From Chlorogloeopsis fritschii (GTDB lineage: Bacteria > Cyanobacteriota > Cyanobacteriia > Cyanobacteriales > Nostocaceae): DNA of 64,000 bases. Below the pieces are notes generated by a model. That model was not told the origin of the DNA and did no database searches. It saw nothing but the letters and a program-made list of their open reading frames with translations. Shown here one piece after another: positions 53,139 to 61,618 of this stretch (position 1 is its first letter; each line of letters begins with the position of its first letter). Made by a program: the position numbers and the translations under genes. The stretch lies in assembly GCF_043099315.1 (NCBI RefSeq), contig NZ_CP170746.1; one strand, given 5' to 3'.

Positions 53139-53423
53139 TCATTCAGATGCTTCATGATTAAAAAACAGCAGACGCAAAGCAAGGATAGCAAATCCCACAG
53201 CAGCGATCGCTTTCAATAATCGTGTAGGTAATAATTCTGCTACAACTCCTCCAGAAACAGCTCCCAAAAAACTTGTCAAAAGTAATGCAGCAGCTGTACC
53301 AAAGAACACGGCTCGCGGAGATTGACAACGCCCTGAAAGCGCGATCGCAGCTAACTGACTTTTGTCGCCTAACTCTGATAAAAAAACTGTGATAAAGCTC
53401 AATCCTACAAGGTGCCAGTCCAT
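53139..53423 (-). CDS. Half-size GDT1/TMEM165 (UPF0016) protein
   Basis: 94 residues with three hydrophobic helices. The family motif E-x-G-D-K-[ST]-Q reads LSELGDKSQLAAIAL (about residues 16-30). Full-length GDT1 proteins have two such halves; here one half is encoded, as in the cyanobacterial hemi-exchangers that pair as a heterodimer to export Mn2+ into the thylakoid lumen or periplasm. The second half is the next minus-strand gene (53620-54045). Between them lies a family-A repeat. This protein is transcribed downstream of its partner. Confidence 0.92.
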   Translation of the reverse strand: MDWHLVGLSFITVFLSELGDKSQLAAIALSGRCQSPRAVFFGTAAALLLTSFLGAVSGGVVAELLPTRLLKAIAAVGFAILALRLLFFNHEASE

Positions 53424-53463
53424 AATATTTTGCTCTAGTTAGTGGTTAATAGTTAGTAGTTAG

Positions 53464-53580
53464 TAGGGGAGGCAGCGCGCCCTTGCAGGTTAAGAGCGTC
53501 GAGGGCGACTGCCGTGCGAGTTTATTGAGATATTTCGTTATCCTATAAAGATGATTGTTAAAACCCAGCCATATAGCAGT
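53464..53580 (+). repeat. GC-rich dispersed repeat, family A
   Basis: GTAGGGGAGGCAGCGCGCCC, then GGCGACTGCCGTGCGAG, an AT-rich spacer and AAAACCCAGCCATATAGCAGT. The right end is degraded relative to 14830-14946. It separates the two GDT1 half genes. Confidence 0.75.
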
Positions 53581-53619
53581 TAGTAGTTTTTTCTACTATC
53601 CACTAACTACTAACCAATA

Positions 53620-54045
53620 TCATTGCACTACATCCCAAAACAGCATGAGGGAAATTAGCAGTAACATCACCCCCGCAGCTTTATTAACAGTTTTGGGAGA
53701 CAGGCGGCTAGCAATCCAACTACCTAAAAGCACTCCCAGTAGACTAGTAGTAATTAATGCAGCAGCAGAACCTATAAATACTAGCCAAGGTGAATGGGAT
53801 TCTGCACTCATCAATAGAGTAGATAGCTGAGTTTTATCACCAATTTCTGCTAGAAAAATAGTTAAGAAGGTAGTAGTAAAAATAGCTACACCGGATTGCT
53901 TTTGAGAATCGACATTTGCGGGTGATGGTGAGTCGATTGCAGCAATAGCTATATTGCCTTCACAAATGCTTTCGAGTTCTAGCTGAGTTTGAGGCTGAGA
54001 TCCACTGGCTACGCTCACAGGTACAGAATCAAGTTTCACAGGCAA
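53620..54045 (-). CDS. Half-size GDT1/TMEM165 (UPF0016) protein with N-terminal extension
   Basis: 141 residues from a TTG at 54045, with a GTG at 54039 as an alternative. The first 50 are acidic and polar (SQPQTQLELESICEGNIAIAAID), then three helices with the motif IFLAEIGDKTQLSTLLMSAESHSPWLVFIGSAAAL. Its function is as for the partner at 53139: one half of a Mn2+ exchanger. The extended N-terminus is absent from the partner and may be cytosolic. The true start could be further in, since the extension is weakly conserved in my memory. Confidence 0.88.
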   Translation of the reverse strand: MPVKLDSVPVSVASGSQPQTQLELESICEGNIAIAAIDSPSPANVDSQKQSGVAIFTTTFLTIFLAEIGDKTQLSTLLMSAESHSPWLVFIGSAAALITTSLLGVLLGSWIASRLSPKTVNKAAGVMLLLISLMLFWDVVQ

Positions 54046-54325
54046 TAGTTTGATCTAGAGGTTGCTTTCATATTCTTTTCATTTTCTCAGATTGTTGTTA
54101 CAAATTGCAACCCCGGAATGATTAATTCTTGTTTGTTGTGTCTGTAACAAGCTCAGGTGCTGCCACCAGGAGTTTCTCCATAGCTTGAGCAACCCAATAA
54201 ATCCTAATCAAACTCGCGCCCTTGAGAATGAGTGGGAATATCTATTATTTTCCAGCAGGTACAGTTGAGGCGCACTCACACCAAGTTCGCCAACAACTGC
54301 CAGGAGCAGAAATCTTCGAGGCTAG

Positions 54326-55387
54326 TTAATAATTACTAGCCATTTGGCAAATTACCATAGCATGTGATAAGTATTTGTTAGTACTATAGTGAACAAGTTC
54401 TAGCCCGGCTTTTGCTATTTCTTGCATTAGTTCAGGCATTTCATACTTATGATGTCTCCAAATCGTTATTTCCTCACCTGCGGAGATTTCAATATCTTTA
54501 TTGATTGTCCCAAAATTAAAATTTATAGTATAATCACTCAAGATTTTCATATTAGCAACTATACTATCTGTTTCTGAATCATATTTTCTCAAAAGTTGAC
54601 AATCTTCAGATTTAATCCCTGTTTTGTTTTTAATCCATTTATACACTTGTTCTGCATGATATTTGCAGCCACCTCTAGCCCTGCCATCCCATTGAGCATT
54701 AGAACCAATTTCGTTAGTGAAAACTAAAAAATCGTTCCTTTCCATGCTATTTCTAAAATTTGTCAGTACTTTAATTCTATTGTGATGGTTTCCCATAGTC
54801 ACACCCAAGTGCAAAATTATTTTTGCTGGAGATTCACTTTTCACTTGAGTCTGATTTTCTAACAAACTTGGGTGTATACAATTATTTTCTATATCGAGTA
54901 AAGCGCTAGCAAATTTAAGCTTGGGAAACCACTTCCTAAAATTAGCATTGGAGATATTAAGTAGCTCTTCGCTTATATCTAAGGCAATGTATTTGTTGAT
55001 TAAACCAATTTGATTAAGTTGAGAGATAAATTGTTTAACAGGATATAAATTCCCTGCACCTACATCAACAATATCAATTTTTTGGCAATTTTTAAACTTG
55101 TCGACAATGAATGTAAAATTCTGATTTAAAAGGTCAATTTCTACATTTGATGTTCGATACCATTTAGGAATGGCATATTTGAGATAAAAATCATTCCAAA
55201 TTTTTGCACCTCTACCTTTATAAGAATACTTGAGTGGTATTTCTCGTCTAGTTTCTAATGCATGAATTATCTCTAAAACTTCTTCTTTGGAAAAAACAGA
55301 GTAAAACTCAGAAATTGGCTTTGCTATACGATTATTCAAAGTAGGGATATCCAAGTAAAGGTGTGAATTGCTATTATATCTAGCCAT
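54326..55387 (-). CDS. EgtD-like SAM-dependent methyltransferase (Methyltransf_33)
   Basis: About 353 residues from the ATG at 55387; an ATG at 55474 would add 29 residues. Motifs are KIDIVDVGAGNLYPVKQFI (SAM motif I), YIALDIS, HLGVTMGN and NDFLVFTNEIGSNAQWDGRA. EgtD relatives trimethylate the alpha-amino group of histidine in ergothioneine synthesis, and the family also contains other amino-acid methyltransferases. The EgtB partner is not nearby, so the substrate is not certain. The N-terminal HALETRREIPLKYSYKGRGAKIW and the stretch at about 60 residues resemble the substrate-binding lid. Cytosolic. Confidence 0.75.
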   Translation of the reverse strand: MARYNSNSHLYLDIPTLNNRIAKPISEFYSVFSKEEVLEIIHALETRREIPLKYSYKGRGAKIWNDFYLKYAIPKWYRTSNVEIDLLNQNFTFIVDKFKNCQKIDIVDVGAGNLYPVKQFISQLNQIGLINKYIALDISEELLNISNANFRKWFPKLKFASALLDIENNCIHPSLLENQTQVKSESPAKIILHLGVTMGNHHNRIKVLTNFRNSMERNDFLVFTNEIGSNAQWDGRARGGCKYHAEQVYKWIKNKTGIKSEDCQLLRKYDSETDSIVANMKILSDYTINFNFGTINKDIEISAGEEITIWRHHKYEMPELMQEIAKAGLELVHYSTNKYLSHAMVICQMASNY

Positions 55388-55586
55388 TGTTCTTTTTCTT
55401 TGGCTTTTATAAAGATGAAAAATGAATTGCTCACAAACTTTACCAAAACCAAAGAAGTATTGTCCCATATTCATGCTTCAAAACAAGCACCAACTATCAT
55501 CACATCTGGAAAATATGTCAAGAGTGAGTTTCTACTTACTGGGTAACTTCGATAAAATATAGATTGCCAAAACCTTCTCTATTCTT

Positions 55587-55751
55587 ATGACTGTAAAACT
55601 CCAAACCGAAAAAGGCTTTATTACAGAAAGCACTAGTATAAAGAGAAATCAAGAAACAGAAAACGAAAAAGTTCTGTGTTCTCATTGTCAGCGCACTGCT
55701 ACAAATGGTATTAAATGTAGAGGTATGTGTGTGGCTGACAGTGACTATTGA
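55587..55751 (+). CDS. Small cysteine-rich protein
   Basis: 54 residues from an ATG at 55587. The first half is polar (MTVKLQTEKGFITESTS), the second reads KVLCSHCQRTATNGIKCRGMCVADSDY, so four Cys are arranged C-x2-C-x9-C-x3-C. This spacing could bind a metal such as zinc in a ribbon or knuckle. A TGA follows directly after DSDY. I have a vague memory of similar small cyanobacterial proteins but no named family. It lies between the methyltransferase start and the YkgJ-like gene. Confidence 0.6.
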   Translation: MTVKLQTEKGFITESTSIKRNQETENEKVLCSHCQRTATNGIKCRGMCVADSDY

Positions 55752-55913
55752 AGAAATAGCAGGCTTGTAGAGCTAAAATACTTCCGGTTTTGAATAGTTT
55801 GCCATTGCTTTGCCTTGTCCAAAGATAAGCCGATACCTGTGGTAAGTAAATGCAGCTTTTTAGACAGGCTGTGCCTAAATTATTGTAGATTTAATGGTAA
55901 CTCTGTGTCTATG

Positions 55914-56279
55914 TCAACCCTCTTTGTATATATAACCAACGGCTTGATTGAAGCGCAGCATTTCTAGACTGCGATCGCCATAAACGCCTTCGATCTGCTC
56001 TTGGCAGCACTCAATGGCAAAATCATTTAATTCTTCCGGGCAAATACCGTACATATCTTCAAACACCTCCGCTTCTACACGGCAGAAACGCGGACGATAG
56101 GGGTAGATACGACACTCGCGCGTAGTGCGATCAAAATTTACACACCACCCTCCTTCACCTACCATGCTTAGATAGAGTTCCATTTCTTCTGGTGATAGGT
56201 ACTCATCTAAGTCTGGGCGGTATGCTGGATCGAGATGACAGCAAGCTCCACATTGCTTTACACATTGCCAAGTAGCCAT
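55914..56279 (-). CDS. YkgJ-like cysteine cluster protein
   Basis: 121 residues. The Cys cluster is WQCVKQCGACCHLDP at the N-terminus, followed by GWCVNFDRTTRECRIYPYRPRFCRVE and AIECCQEQIEG, the arrangement of CxxxCCxxC proteins (YkgJ/zinc-iron chelatase family). The ending is FNQAVGYIYKEG. The family binds iron-sulfur clusters or zinc; no enzyme activity is established. It stands alone; an AT-rich 180-bp gap separates it from psb30, which is divergent. Confidence 0.88.
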   Translation of the reverse strand: MATWQCVKQCGACCHLDPAYRPDLDEYLSPEEMELYLSMVGEGGWCVNFDRTTRECRIYPYRPRFCRVEAEVFEDMYGICPEELNDFAIECCQEQIEGVYGDRSLEMLRFNQAVGYIYKEG

Positions 56280-56460
56280 TGTTTAAACCTTGATTGTTAT
56301 TTGTTGGTGATGAGGTAGTATGCAGTCCCTATTTTAGTTTTGTATATTGTTTGTTATCATTTTGTTAAGTAAATTAAATTTGATAGGCGATCGCCGGATA
56401 TGATAAATTCCGGGTTTGACAATTGAGTAATAGATAGTTTTGAGCCAACTGGGAGGGAAA

Positions 56461-56583
56461 ATGTTTGAAGCTTTAACAAGCATTAATTGGGAAGTTATTT
56501 TCCAGCTGCTGTTTGTAGCATTGATTATGTTAGCTGGCCCTGCGGTGATTTTTGTACTAGCTTTTCGCGGCGGCGACCTTTAA
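56461..56583 (+). CDS. psb30: Photosystem II reaction centre protein Psb30 (Ycf12)
   Basis: 40 residues: MFEALTSINWEVIFQLLFVALIM begins the protein and the end is AFRGGDL. This is the single-helix PSII subunit Psb30/Ycf12, which sits at the edge of the core next to PsbE/PsbF and helps to stabilise the complex. The single membrane helix (about residues 11-33) and the Arg-Gly-Gly-Asp-Leu tail are typical. The start at 56461 is preceded by GGGAGGG, a strong ribosome site. A terminator hairpin follows the stop by 30 bp. Together with NTRC it marks the genome as that of an oxygenic phototroph. Confidence 0.95.
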   Translation: MFEALTSINWEVIFQLLFVALIMLAGPAVIFVLAFRGGDL

Positions 56584-56612
56584 GATCAAATTTAGCTTTT
56601 TATTTGTCGTAA

Positions 56613-56638
56613 ATATAGCCCGCTGATGTGGGCTATAT
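56613..56638 (+). terminator. Terminator of psb30
   Basis: ATATAGCCC, loop GCTGATGT, GGGCTATAT followed by TGTTTTTAATTTTT. A 9-bp perfect stem and a T-rich tail. Confidence 0.85.
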
Positions 56639-56740
56639 TGTTTTTAATTTTTCTGATAAGACATTAAGTATAGTAACACTACCATTACTGCACTAACTTC
56701 TTTTAGTGGACTGACACGACTAATTTAGTGCATTATATTT

Positions 56741-56815
56741 TGTGGGTTGGGTCGAGCTTACGAAACCCAACATCCCGATTCATGCTGGGTGGAGCGCAGG
56801 GCAGCCCAACCTACA
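56741..56815. repeat. 75-bp MITE-like element
   Basis: TGTGGGTTGGG at 56741-56751 and CCCAACCTACA at 56805-56815 are inverted ends with one mismatch in 11. GAAACCCAACATCCC and CATGCTGGGTGG inside give secondary pairing. TTTTAGTCTTGACACGCCACTA follows at 56829-56850 and matches the repeat at 29038-29060. It fills part of the psb30-SemiSWEET gap. Confidence 0.6.
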
Positions 56816-57029
56816 CCTAATACACCGTTTTAGTCTTGACACGCCACTAGTTGAGATTCTCATCAAAGAGCACTAGTAAATACTAGCGTCAAATTATAGC
56901 TACTTGAATCACGCAGCGCGATCGCCATGCCCGTACAAAGGCAGATGCTTGCTCAGTAGGAGCATTAAATCTGAGTAAAGATGGTGACAATATTTATATT
57001 TAATTACTGACATATAGCTTACTTCCGAC

Positions 57030-57293
57030 ATGAAAGAAATAGTCACCTTTTTCTTTGGCTTAGGCTTTGTCATTAACGCTAGTTTATTTGTGCCACAAGC
57101 CTTGAGAATATTAAAAACTAAAAGTGCCAAAAATGTTTCTTTAATTACTTTTTCTGGCTTTAATCTAATTCAGTTTGATGGTGTTCTCTATGGTTATTAC
57201 CAAAATGACTGGATTTTAATGTATGGAAATTTAATTAGCTTTATTACCTGTGGAACTGTAACATTATTGGCAATATACTATAGAAATAGATAA
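57030..57293 (+). CDS. SemiSWEET-like sugar transporter
   Basis: 87 residues with three hydrophobic helices. The first helix ends in ASLFVPQALRILKTKSAKNVSLITFSGFNLIQ, with the PQ motif and the K.A.NVSL loop of bacterial SemiSWEETs. The third helix is LISFITCGTVTLLAIYY. Such proteins dimerise to form a six-helix pore for mono- or disaccharides. The ATG at 57030 is preceded by AT-rich DNA. The gene is isolated and no sugar-metabolism gene is next to it. Confidence 0.85.
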   Translation: MKEIVTFFFGLGFVINASLFVPQALRILKTKSAKNVSLITFSGFNLIQFDGVLYGYYQNDWILMYGNLISFITCGTVTLLAIYYRNR

Positions 57294-57550
57294 TCTTACT
57301 CATATTTAATCTGGCAAAGATTCTCTTGTGCATATCTTTCAATATCGAAAGTAGAATCATTACTTTCTAATATTACCTTCTTGGGATATATTGCTACTAG
57401 TTCCTAGCTAACATGATAGGAAATCGCATTATGAGGAAGGCTAAGTGCTTCTAAAATAAGTTGTTGTATTTTCACGACGATTGAATAATGTGAATCTCAG
57501 TAATTAGTGATTAACTACAAAATTTTAGGAATAAATTCCAGAAATATTTG

Positions 57551-57970
57551 CTACCCAGAAAGATAGTTTTCTAATTCTGTTAAAAGTGGATCGATGGTTT
57601 TTTTTTGAATTACGTGTGGTGGATTCCAAGCCATCCATGTATAGCCACTGTGTTCGCTAGTTTTTACAATTACTTCGTTTTTCAGCCAAGCCAAAAATAT
57701 CACAACTGTTTTTTCTTTTTTCTTACCTTTCAATCGCTTGTGACGAATTCTATAAGTGACAGCAAACCGAAACTTCTCATCTAACTCAATGTCATTAGCT
57801 GTAATTCCTGATTCTTCAAACAATTCACGTAAAGCACAACTAATTTCATTCTCACCTGGTTCAATATTACCTTTTGGTAAATCGTAAGAGTTAGGTTTCA
57901 ACAGAAGCAAAAAACTCATCTGTGGCTGCGATCGCATGACAATTACACCACAGGATTTTTTCTTTTGCAT
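57551..57970 (-). CDS. Nudix hydrolase
   Basis: 139 residues from the ATG at 57970. The Nudix box G-x5-E-x7-R-E-U-x-E-E-x-G-U is complete: GNIEPGENEISCALRELFEESGI. The N-terminus KKSCGVIVMRSQPQMSFLLLLKPNSYDLPKG is the beta strand that leads to the box, typical of bis(5'-nucleosyl)-tetraphosphatases. It probably hydrolyses Ap4A or a similar nucleoside diphosphate derivative with Mg2+. The gene begins 24 bp after the stop of the AAA ATPase gene on the same strand, so the two are likely co-transcribed. Confidence 0.92.
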   Translation of the reverse strand: MQKKKSCGVIVMRSQPQMSFLLLLKPNSYDLPKGNIEPGENEISCALRELFEESGITANDIELDEKFRFAVTYRIRHKRLKGKKKEKTVVIFLAWLKNEVIVKTSEHSGYTWMAWNPPHVIQKKTIDPLLTELENYLSG

Positions 57971-57994
57971 TTCCAAAGTCTGTGGTTTTACTAC

Positions 57995-59197
57995 TTAAAC
58001 AAATCGATGGGTAAACTCATATATTAAATCAACTCTACCCTTACGTAACATGGCTGGATCTAATCTTTCAGTTGTGTTGCAAGTCATTAATATAACTAAC
58101 CGCTGCCGCATTTGAATACCAGAGTCATCAATTACGCTCTGATACAAGGTACCATCCAATAAACTTAAAATATGCTCGGTTTTATTACTATATTGAGCAA
58201 CCTCGCTAGCACGATTTTGAGCTAAATTATCGGCCTCATTAATAATAATACAAATTCGCTCTAAATATGTGGGTGGTACAAAATTAGCGATCGCGTCATG
58301 ATCCAAAATAAAAATTACATATCCAAGCGGTACAAGAATTTCTTTGGCAACGGCTTGTGTCCATGCAGTTTTACCTGTTCCTGGTTCGCCATGTACTAAC
58401 ACTGCTAATTGATTTTGATTGAGAATTGCCTGCTGTACTGCATCACTAAAGCTTTGAATATCTTCAGGAAAACTCCGAATGGGAAATTGGTTGTGAATCT
58501 TACCCACACGGCTTTGATATCCACTCAGCATCACTGCTAAATCGTAAGTTGCTTTGTTAATTAATGGTGATAAATCTTTTGCCATTAAAGTATATTGCCG
58601 TCGCCCTCGCTCGTAGGAATCAATTTGCAGCCAAACGTCCTCTTGAGACCAATAACTATAAACTGTATTTATCACATCCAAGCGTTCCCAACTGATAAAT
58701 TTTTCAACAGGAAAATACAAGTCTCTTTCTAAGTAATATTGAGTGATAATATCAGGACGCCCTAACAAATGTAAAACCCGCATTACAGTTATTTCTTGGA
58801 GGCGATTGAGAACGTAATCAATTGGAATACTGTTGCGACTTACAAATTGAACGATAGGAGTTTCTGTACTCAAAATATCTTTATAACGATAATCTGGCGC
58901 TAGTGGATCTGGCGTAATATAATTCCAGAATTTCTCAAACTCGTAACGTGTATTATCTGAAGCAATATTCAAAAAATTTGCCCACCAGGCATAATGATTG
59001 CGCCCTAAAGTTTCTGCAATATTACTGACTAAATTTAATGTTTTTTGAGTTAACTCCTGCGTGTCTTTAAACACCAGTTGTCCTAAAAACTCCCAATTGA
59101 ACTCCCGATGGAAAGGACGCCAGCCACTAGCGAGTAAGCTTTGACGGTTATTATTTATAGGAGAGCTTTCATTGTTTCTAAAATATTCAAATTCCAT
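57995..59197 (-). CDS. AAA family ATPase with atypical Walker B
   Basis: 400 residues. The first 200 have no recognised domain but include aromatic segments (GRNHYAWWANFL, WERLDVINTVYSYWSQEDVWLQIDSYE). The AAA module follows: Walker A LVHGEPGTGKTAWTQAVA (about residue 270), Walker B ICIIINEADNLA, sensor 1 LVILMTCNTTERLDP and the arginine finger in LRKGRVDLIYEF. In Walker B the usual Asp is Asn (IINEAD), while the catalytic Glu is kept. Proteins of this build are BCS1- or ClpX-like remodellers; the client is not known. The 719-bp upstream gap carries a perfect consensus promoter that points to this gene. Confidence 0.85.
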   Translation of the reverse strand: MEFEYFRNNESSPINNNRQSLLASGWRPFHREFNWEFLGQLVFKDTQELTQKTLNLVSNIAETLGRNHYAWWANFLNIASDNTRYEFEKFWNYITPDPLAPDYRYKDILSTETPIVQFVSRNSIPIDYVLNRLQEITVMRVLHLLGRPDIITQYYLERDLYFPVEKFISWERLDVINTVYSYWSQEDVWLQIDSYERGRRQYTLMAKDLSPLINKATYDLAVMLSGYQSRVGKIHNQFPIRSFPEDIQSFSDAVQQAILNQNQLAVLVHGEPGTGKTAWTQAVAKEILVPLGYVIFILDHDAIANFVPPTYLERICIIINEADNLAQNRASEVAQYSNKTEHILSLLDGTLYQSVIDDSGIQMRQRLVILMTCNTTERLDPAMLRKGRVDLIYEFTHRFV

Positions 59198-59392
59198 ATT
59201 TTTATTAATTTAGCGGTGATGAATTTGTGTTTTATAGTAAGGTTTACCCGCTTTTGGTAAAGTTTGTATGTAATATAATCTACTTAAGTGCAAGCCGCCA
59301 GAGGAATGCATCTATCACTTGCAAGAAACTTTAGTAGTGAGTACTAGACATTTCTCGATCGCTACAGCCACTTCTAAGTTAACATCCCAGAT

Positions 59393-59543
59393 TCTTAGTG
59401 CCTTTGTTGGTACTCTACTCTGTAGAAAGTCGCCCCACTAGTTACTCTCAGAGATCTACAAGCCTATCGCGTTATCTGTAGATTCTAAATTTTCGCGTTC
59501 TAAAGTGGTTTAGTTTAGTTGATTTTACCTAAGGCACTTTTAT
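59393..59543 (-). ncRNA. Candidate structured RNA (about 150 nt)
   Basis: Read on the minus strand from about 59542, the sequence starts AAAAGTGCCTTAGG and about 140 bases later has CAAAGGCACTAAG, so AGTGCCTT and AAGGCACT close the molecule with an 8-bp stem. Inside are CTACA/TGTAG, CTCTGAGAG and CTACAGAGTAG hairpins and a conserved-looking GTGGGGCGACTTTC. The start position fits the perfect promoter just upstream. A terminal stem with a long internal region is the build of 6S RNA, but I cannot confirm that. It could also be the 5' leader of the AAA ATPase mRNA. Confidence 0.4.
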
Positions 59544-59548
59544 AATAC

Positions 59549-59576
59549 ATTATAATACAAGAAATACACGTGTCAA
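59549..59576 (-). promoter_or_regulatory. Perfect consensus sigma-70 promoter
   Basis: On the minus strand TTGACA (59571-59576) is followed by 16 bp and TATAAT (59549-59554). Transcription would start near 59541, at the 5' end of the candidate RNA, and run towards the AAA ATPase gene 340 bp away. Confidence 0.75.
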
Positions 59577-59916
59577 CTCTTGGTAACTTTTCGACTAACT
59601 CCGATGCATATCTCATCACCTTTAAATTAAAGAAATGATAAAGTTTTCATGAATACTAATTAACTGATGCAAGTTAACTTCTTAGCGCGAAGAGAAAAGT
59701 AAGAAGCGATCGCACTGTTCTTGAATCAAACATTACTCAGTATGCCTTCAATTCTTGATTAATAGCAATTTTGAAAATACTGTATCTAAGTTAGCAAAAG
59801 TGAGGTAAGCAGAAAATGTTAAAATTAATTAGCTTTGTGATGGTTAGTACTTAAGTTCCTGGTAGAGATAATATTTAGGGGTACTAGCCCTTGTCCCAAT
59901 AGAGTAAATTTCTATC

Positions 59917-60696
59917 ATGACTCGCATTATTGTCATTACATCGGGCAAAGGCGGTGTGGGTAAAACCACAGTGACAGCTAATTTGGGTGTAGCTCTAGCT
60001 AAAATGGGCTATCAAGTAGCATTAGTTGATGCCGATTTTGAATTGAGAAATTTAGATTTGCTGCTAGGACTGGAAAAACGTATAGTTTACACATTGTTCG
60101 ATGTTTTAGCTGGAGAATGCCGTTTAGAGCAAGCTTTGGTGAAAGATAAACGGCAGCCGGGTTTGGTACTCCTGCCGGTAGCACATAAACGCGCCACAGA
60201 ATCAGTTGATCCAGAGCAGCTAAAGTCACTGTTAAACAACTTGGCACAGAAGTATCAATTTGTGCTCCTGGATAGCCCAGCAGGTATTGACATTGGATTT
60301 AACAATGCGATCGCTGCTGCCACCGAAGCGATAGTTATTACTACACCAGAAATTTCCTCAGTGCGTGATGCAGCTCGTGTGATCAGATTGCTGGAAGACA
60401 AAAAAGACATCAAATCAATTCAATTAATCGTTAACCGTATTAGACCTGGAATGGTACGGGATTTCAATATGATGTCGGTAGAAGATGTTCAAGAACTTTT
60501 GGCAATTCCGCTATTGGGATCGATTCCTGACGATGAGCGCGTAATAGTTTCTACCAATCGCGGCGAACCTTTAGTATTCACGGGAGGCAAATCAGGGGCT
60601 GCTATAGCTTTTGAAAAAATTGCTCGCAATCTACAACAAAAAGCAGAAGTACAAAGTCAGGATATGACTTTAACCTTGGGGAATTTTTTCGCGTAG
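59917..60696 (+). CDS. minD: MinD-like ATPase, orphan paralogue
   Basis: 259 residues. The deviant Walker A SGKGGVGKTTVTANLG (residues about 9-24), DADFELRNLDLLLG, LLDSPAGID and the MinD-specific RIRPGMVRDFNMMSVEDVQELL and IPDDERVIVSTNRGEP are all present. MinD positions the division site with MinC and MinE by cycling on the membrane. In canonical cyanobacterial MinD I recall an ending FFSRLRKML, the amphipathic membrane helix; this protein ends GNFFA. The usual neighbours minC and minE are absent. It is therefore probably a second, divergent MinD whose membrane binding is impaired or indirect. The ATG at 59917 is standard. Confidence 0.9.
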   Translation: MTRIIVITSGKGGVGKTTVTANLGVALAKMGYQVALVDADFELRNLDLLLGLEKRIVYTLFDVLAGECRLEQALVKDKRQPGLVLLPVAHKRATESVDPEQLKSLLNNLAQKYQFVLLDSPAGIDIGFNNAIAAATEAIVITTPEISSVRDAARVIRLLEDKKDIKSIQLIVNRIRPGMVRDFNMMSVEDVQELLAIPLLGSIPDDERVIVSTNRGEPLVFTGGKSGAAIAFEKIARNLQQKAEVQSQDMTLTLGNFFA

Positions 60697-60817
60697 CAAG
60701 CCATCTAGCTTTTTGACTTGTCAGTTGGAGATTTTTGGTACTTGTTGTGCAAGTGTTTTTGCTGCACGCAGACTTGGTGAGCAAGTTTCTTTCTTGCCTA
60801 TCAAGGTATGTGCACAT

Positions 60818-61000
60818 TTATAAATTTAGGCGAATGCGATCGCTTGCTTGTTGTTCTGCTTCATGAGTGAAATACCAGAGTGCCACTGTCAAGTGTGCAG
60901 CATGGTTCCATTTAGCTCGCGACAAACTACAATTATTGAATGCAGCTATCAAATCTTCAATTTCATTAATTGTCTGAACTTGACTAAGTTCATCATTCAT
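60818..61000 (-). pseudogene. N-terminal fragment of a conserved cyanobacterial protein
   Basis: The frame MNDELSQVQTINEIEDLIAAFNNCSLSRAKWNHAAHLTVALWYFTHEAEQQASDRIRLNL stops after 60 residues. A longer family I recall has the same NHAAHLTVALWY-type motif and runs to about 150 residues. The end coincides with a GCGATCGC site. It is probably a truncated gene, although a genuine short form cannot be excluded. Confidence 0.5.
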
Positions 61001-61618
61001 TTAATTTTGAATTGCTAATTTCCATAACCTTTTTACCATCAGTTCTAGCAATCCTATTTTATTTGTAAAAATTTCCAGACATAGATCCCCTGCTTCTTAA
61101 TTATAAGTCGGGGGTCTTATTTTTCACCAATGATTTGGACTGATATATTAGCAGGCTTCACCAATTCTTACGTCTCAAACAGAACTACTATCAAGTGAAA
61201 TTGCCTAATCTTAACTCATATTTTGCGTTTTTGCGATCGCCTTGCACAAACACAAAATTATGAGTATTTATACTTACTTAGCTTGAGTTTTGATCAATCA
61301 AAAAAGTAACTATATTTCTTGACATTGTTTAATTTTACTTATTTCGGAGGATTGCAAGTAAATAACATCAAAGATTATGTATTAAAAATTTATTAAGTAT
61401 ATCAAGTACTTATGATTTATTTGCTAAATTTTTGGTTTATTTTGCCTATAATCAAAGGGAGTAGCTCTACTCTTTCAGCTTGAGATATGCTTTCCTCCAG
61501 GCTTATTGGGTGAGCAAAGATTGTCAACTTGATAGAGTTGATACGCGAGCCAGTCTTGAATGAGCGCTATATCTACCGCTCTGGGAATGCCTTGTCTGTT
61601 CTTTCAAGAGAGACGAAA
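61001..61618. other. Intergenic, AT-rich, one hairpin
   Basis: GATCCCC at 61084-61090 and GGGGGTC at 61110-61116, followed by TTATTTTT, form a terminator-like hairpin on the plus strand. The rest (61120-61618) is AT-rich and has no recognised gene. The 3' end presumably carries the promoter of the response regulator. Confidence 0.5.

Larger units (their letters stand above)
59198..59916. other. Long intergenic region holding a candidate RNA
   Basis: The gap is between the divergent AAA ATPase and minD genes. It holds the RNA candidate and promoter described separately, and CTACTTAAGTGCAAGCCGCCAGAGG near 59280. The part from 59600 to 59916 is AT-rich with one HIP1 site and probably contains the minD promoter. 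No protein gene is seen. Confidence 0.55.

Noticed and set aside
54230..54331. 33-codon frame MSGNIYYFPAGTVEAHSHQ near the EgtD-like gene end
   Set aside because: It is too short and resembles no family I can name; there is no ribosome site.
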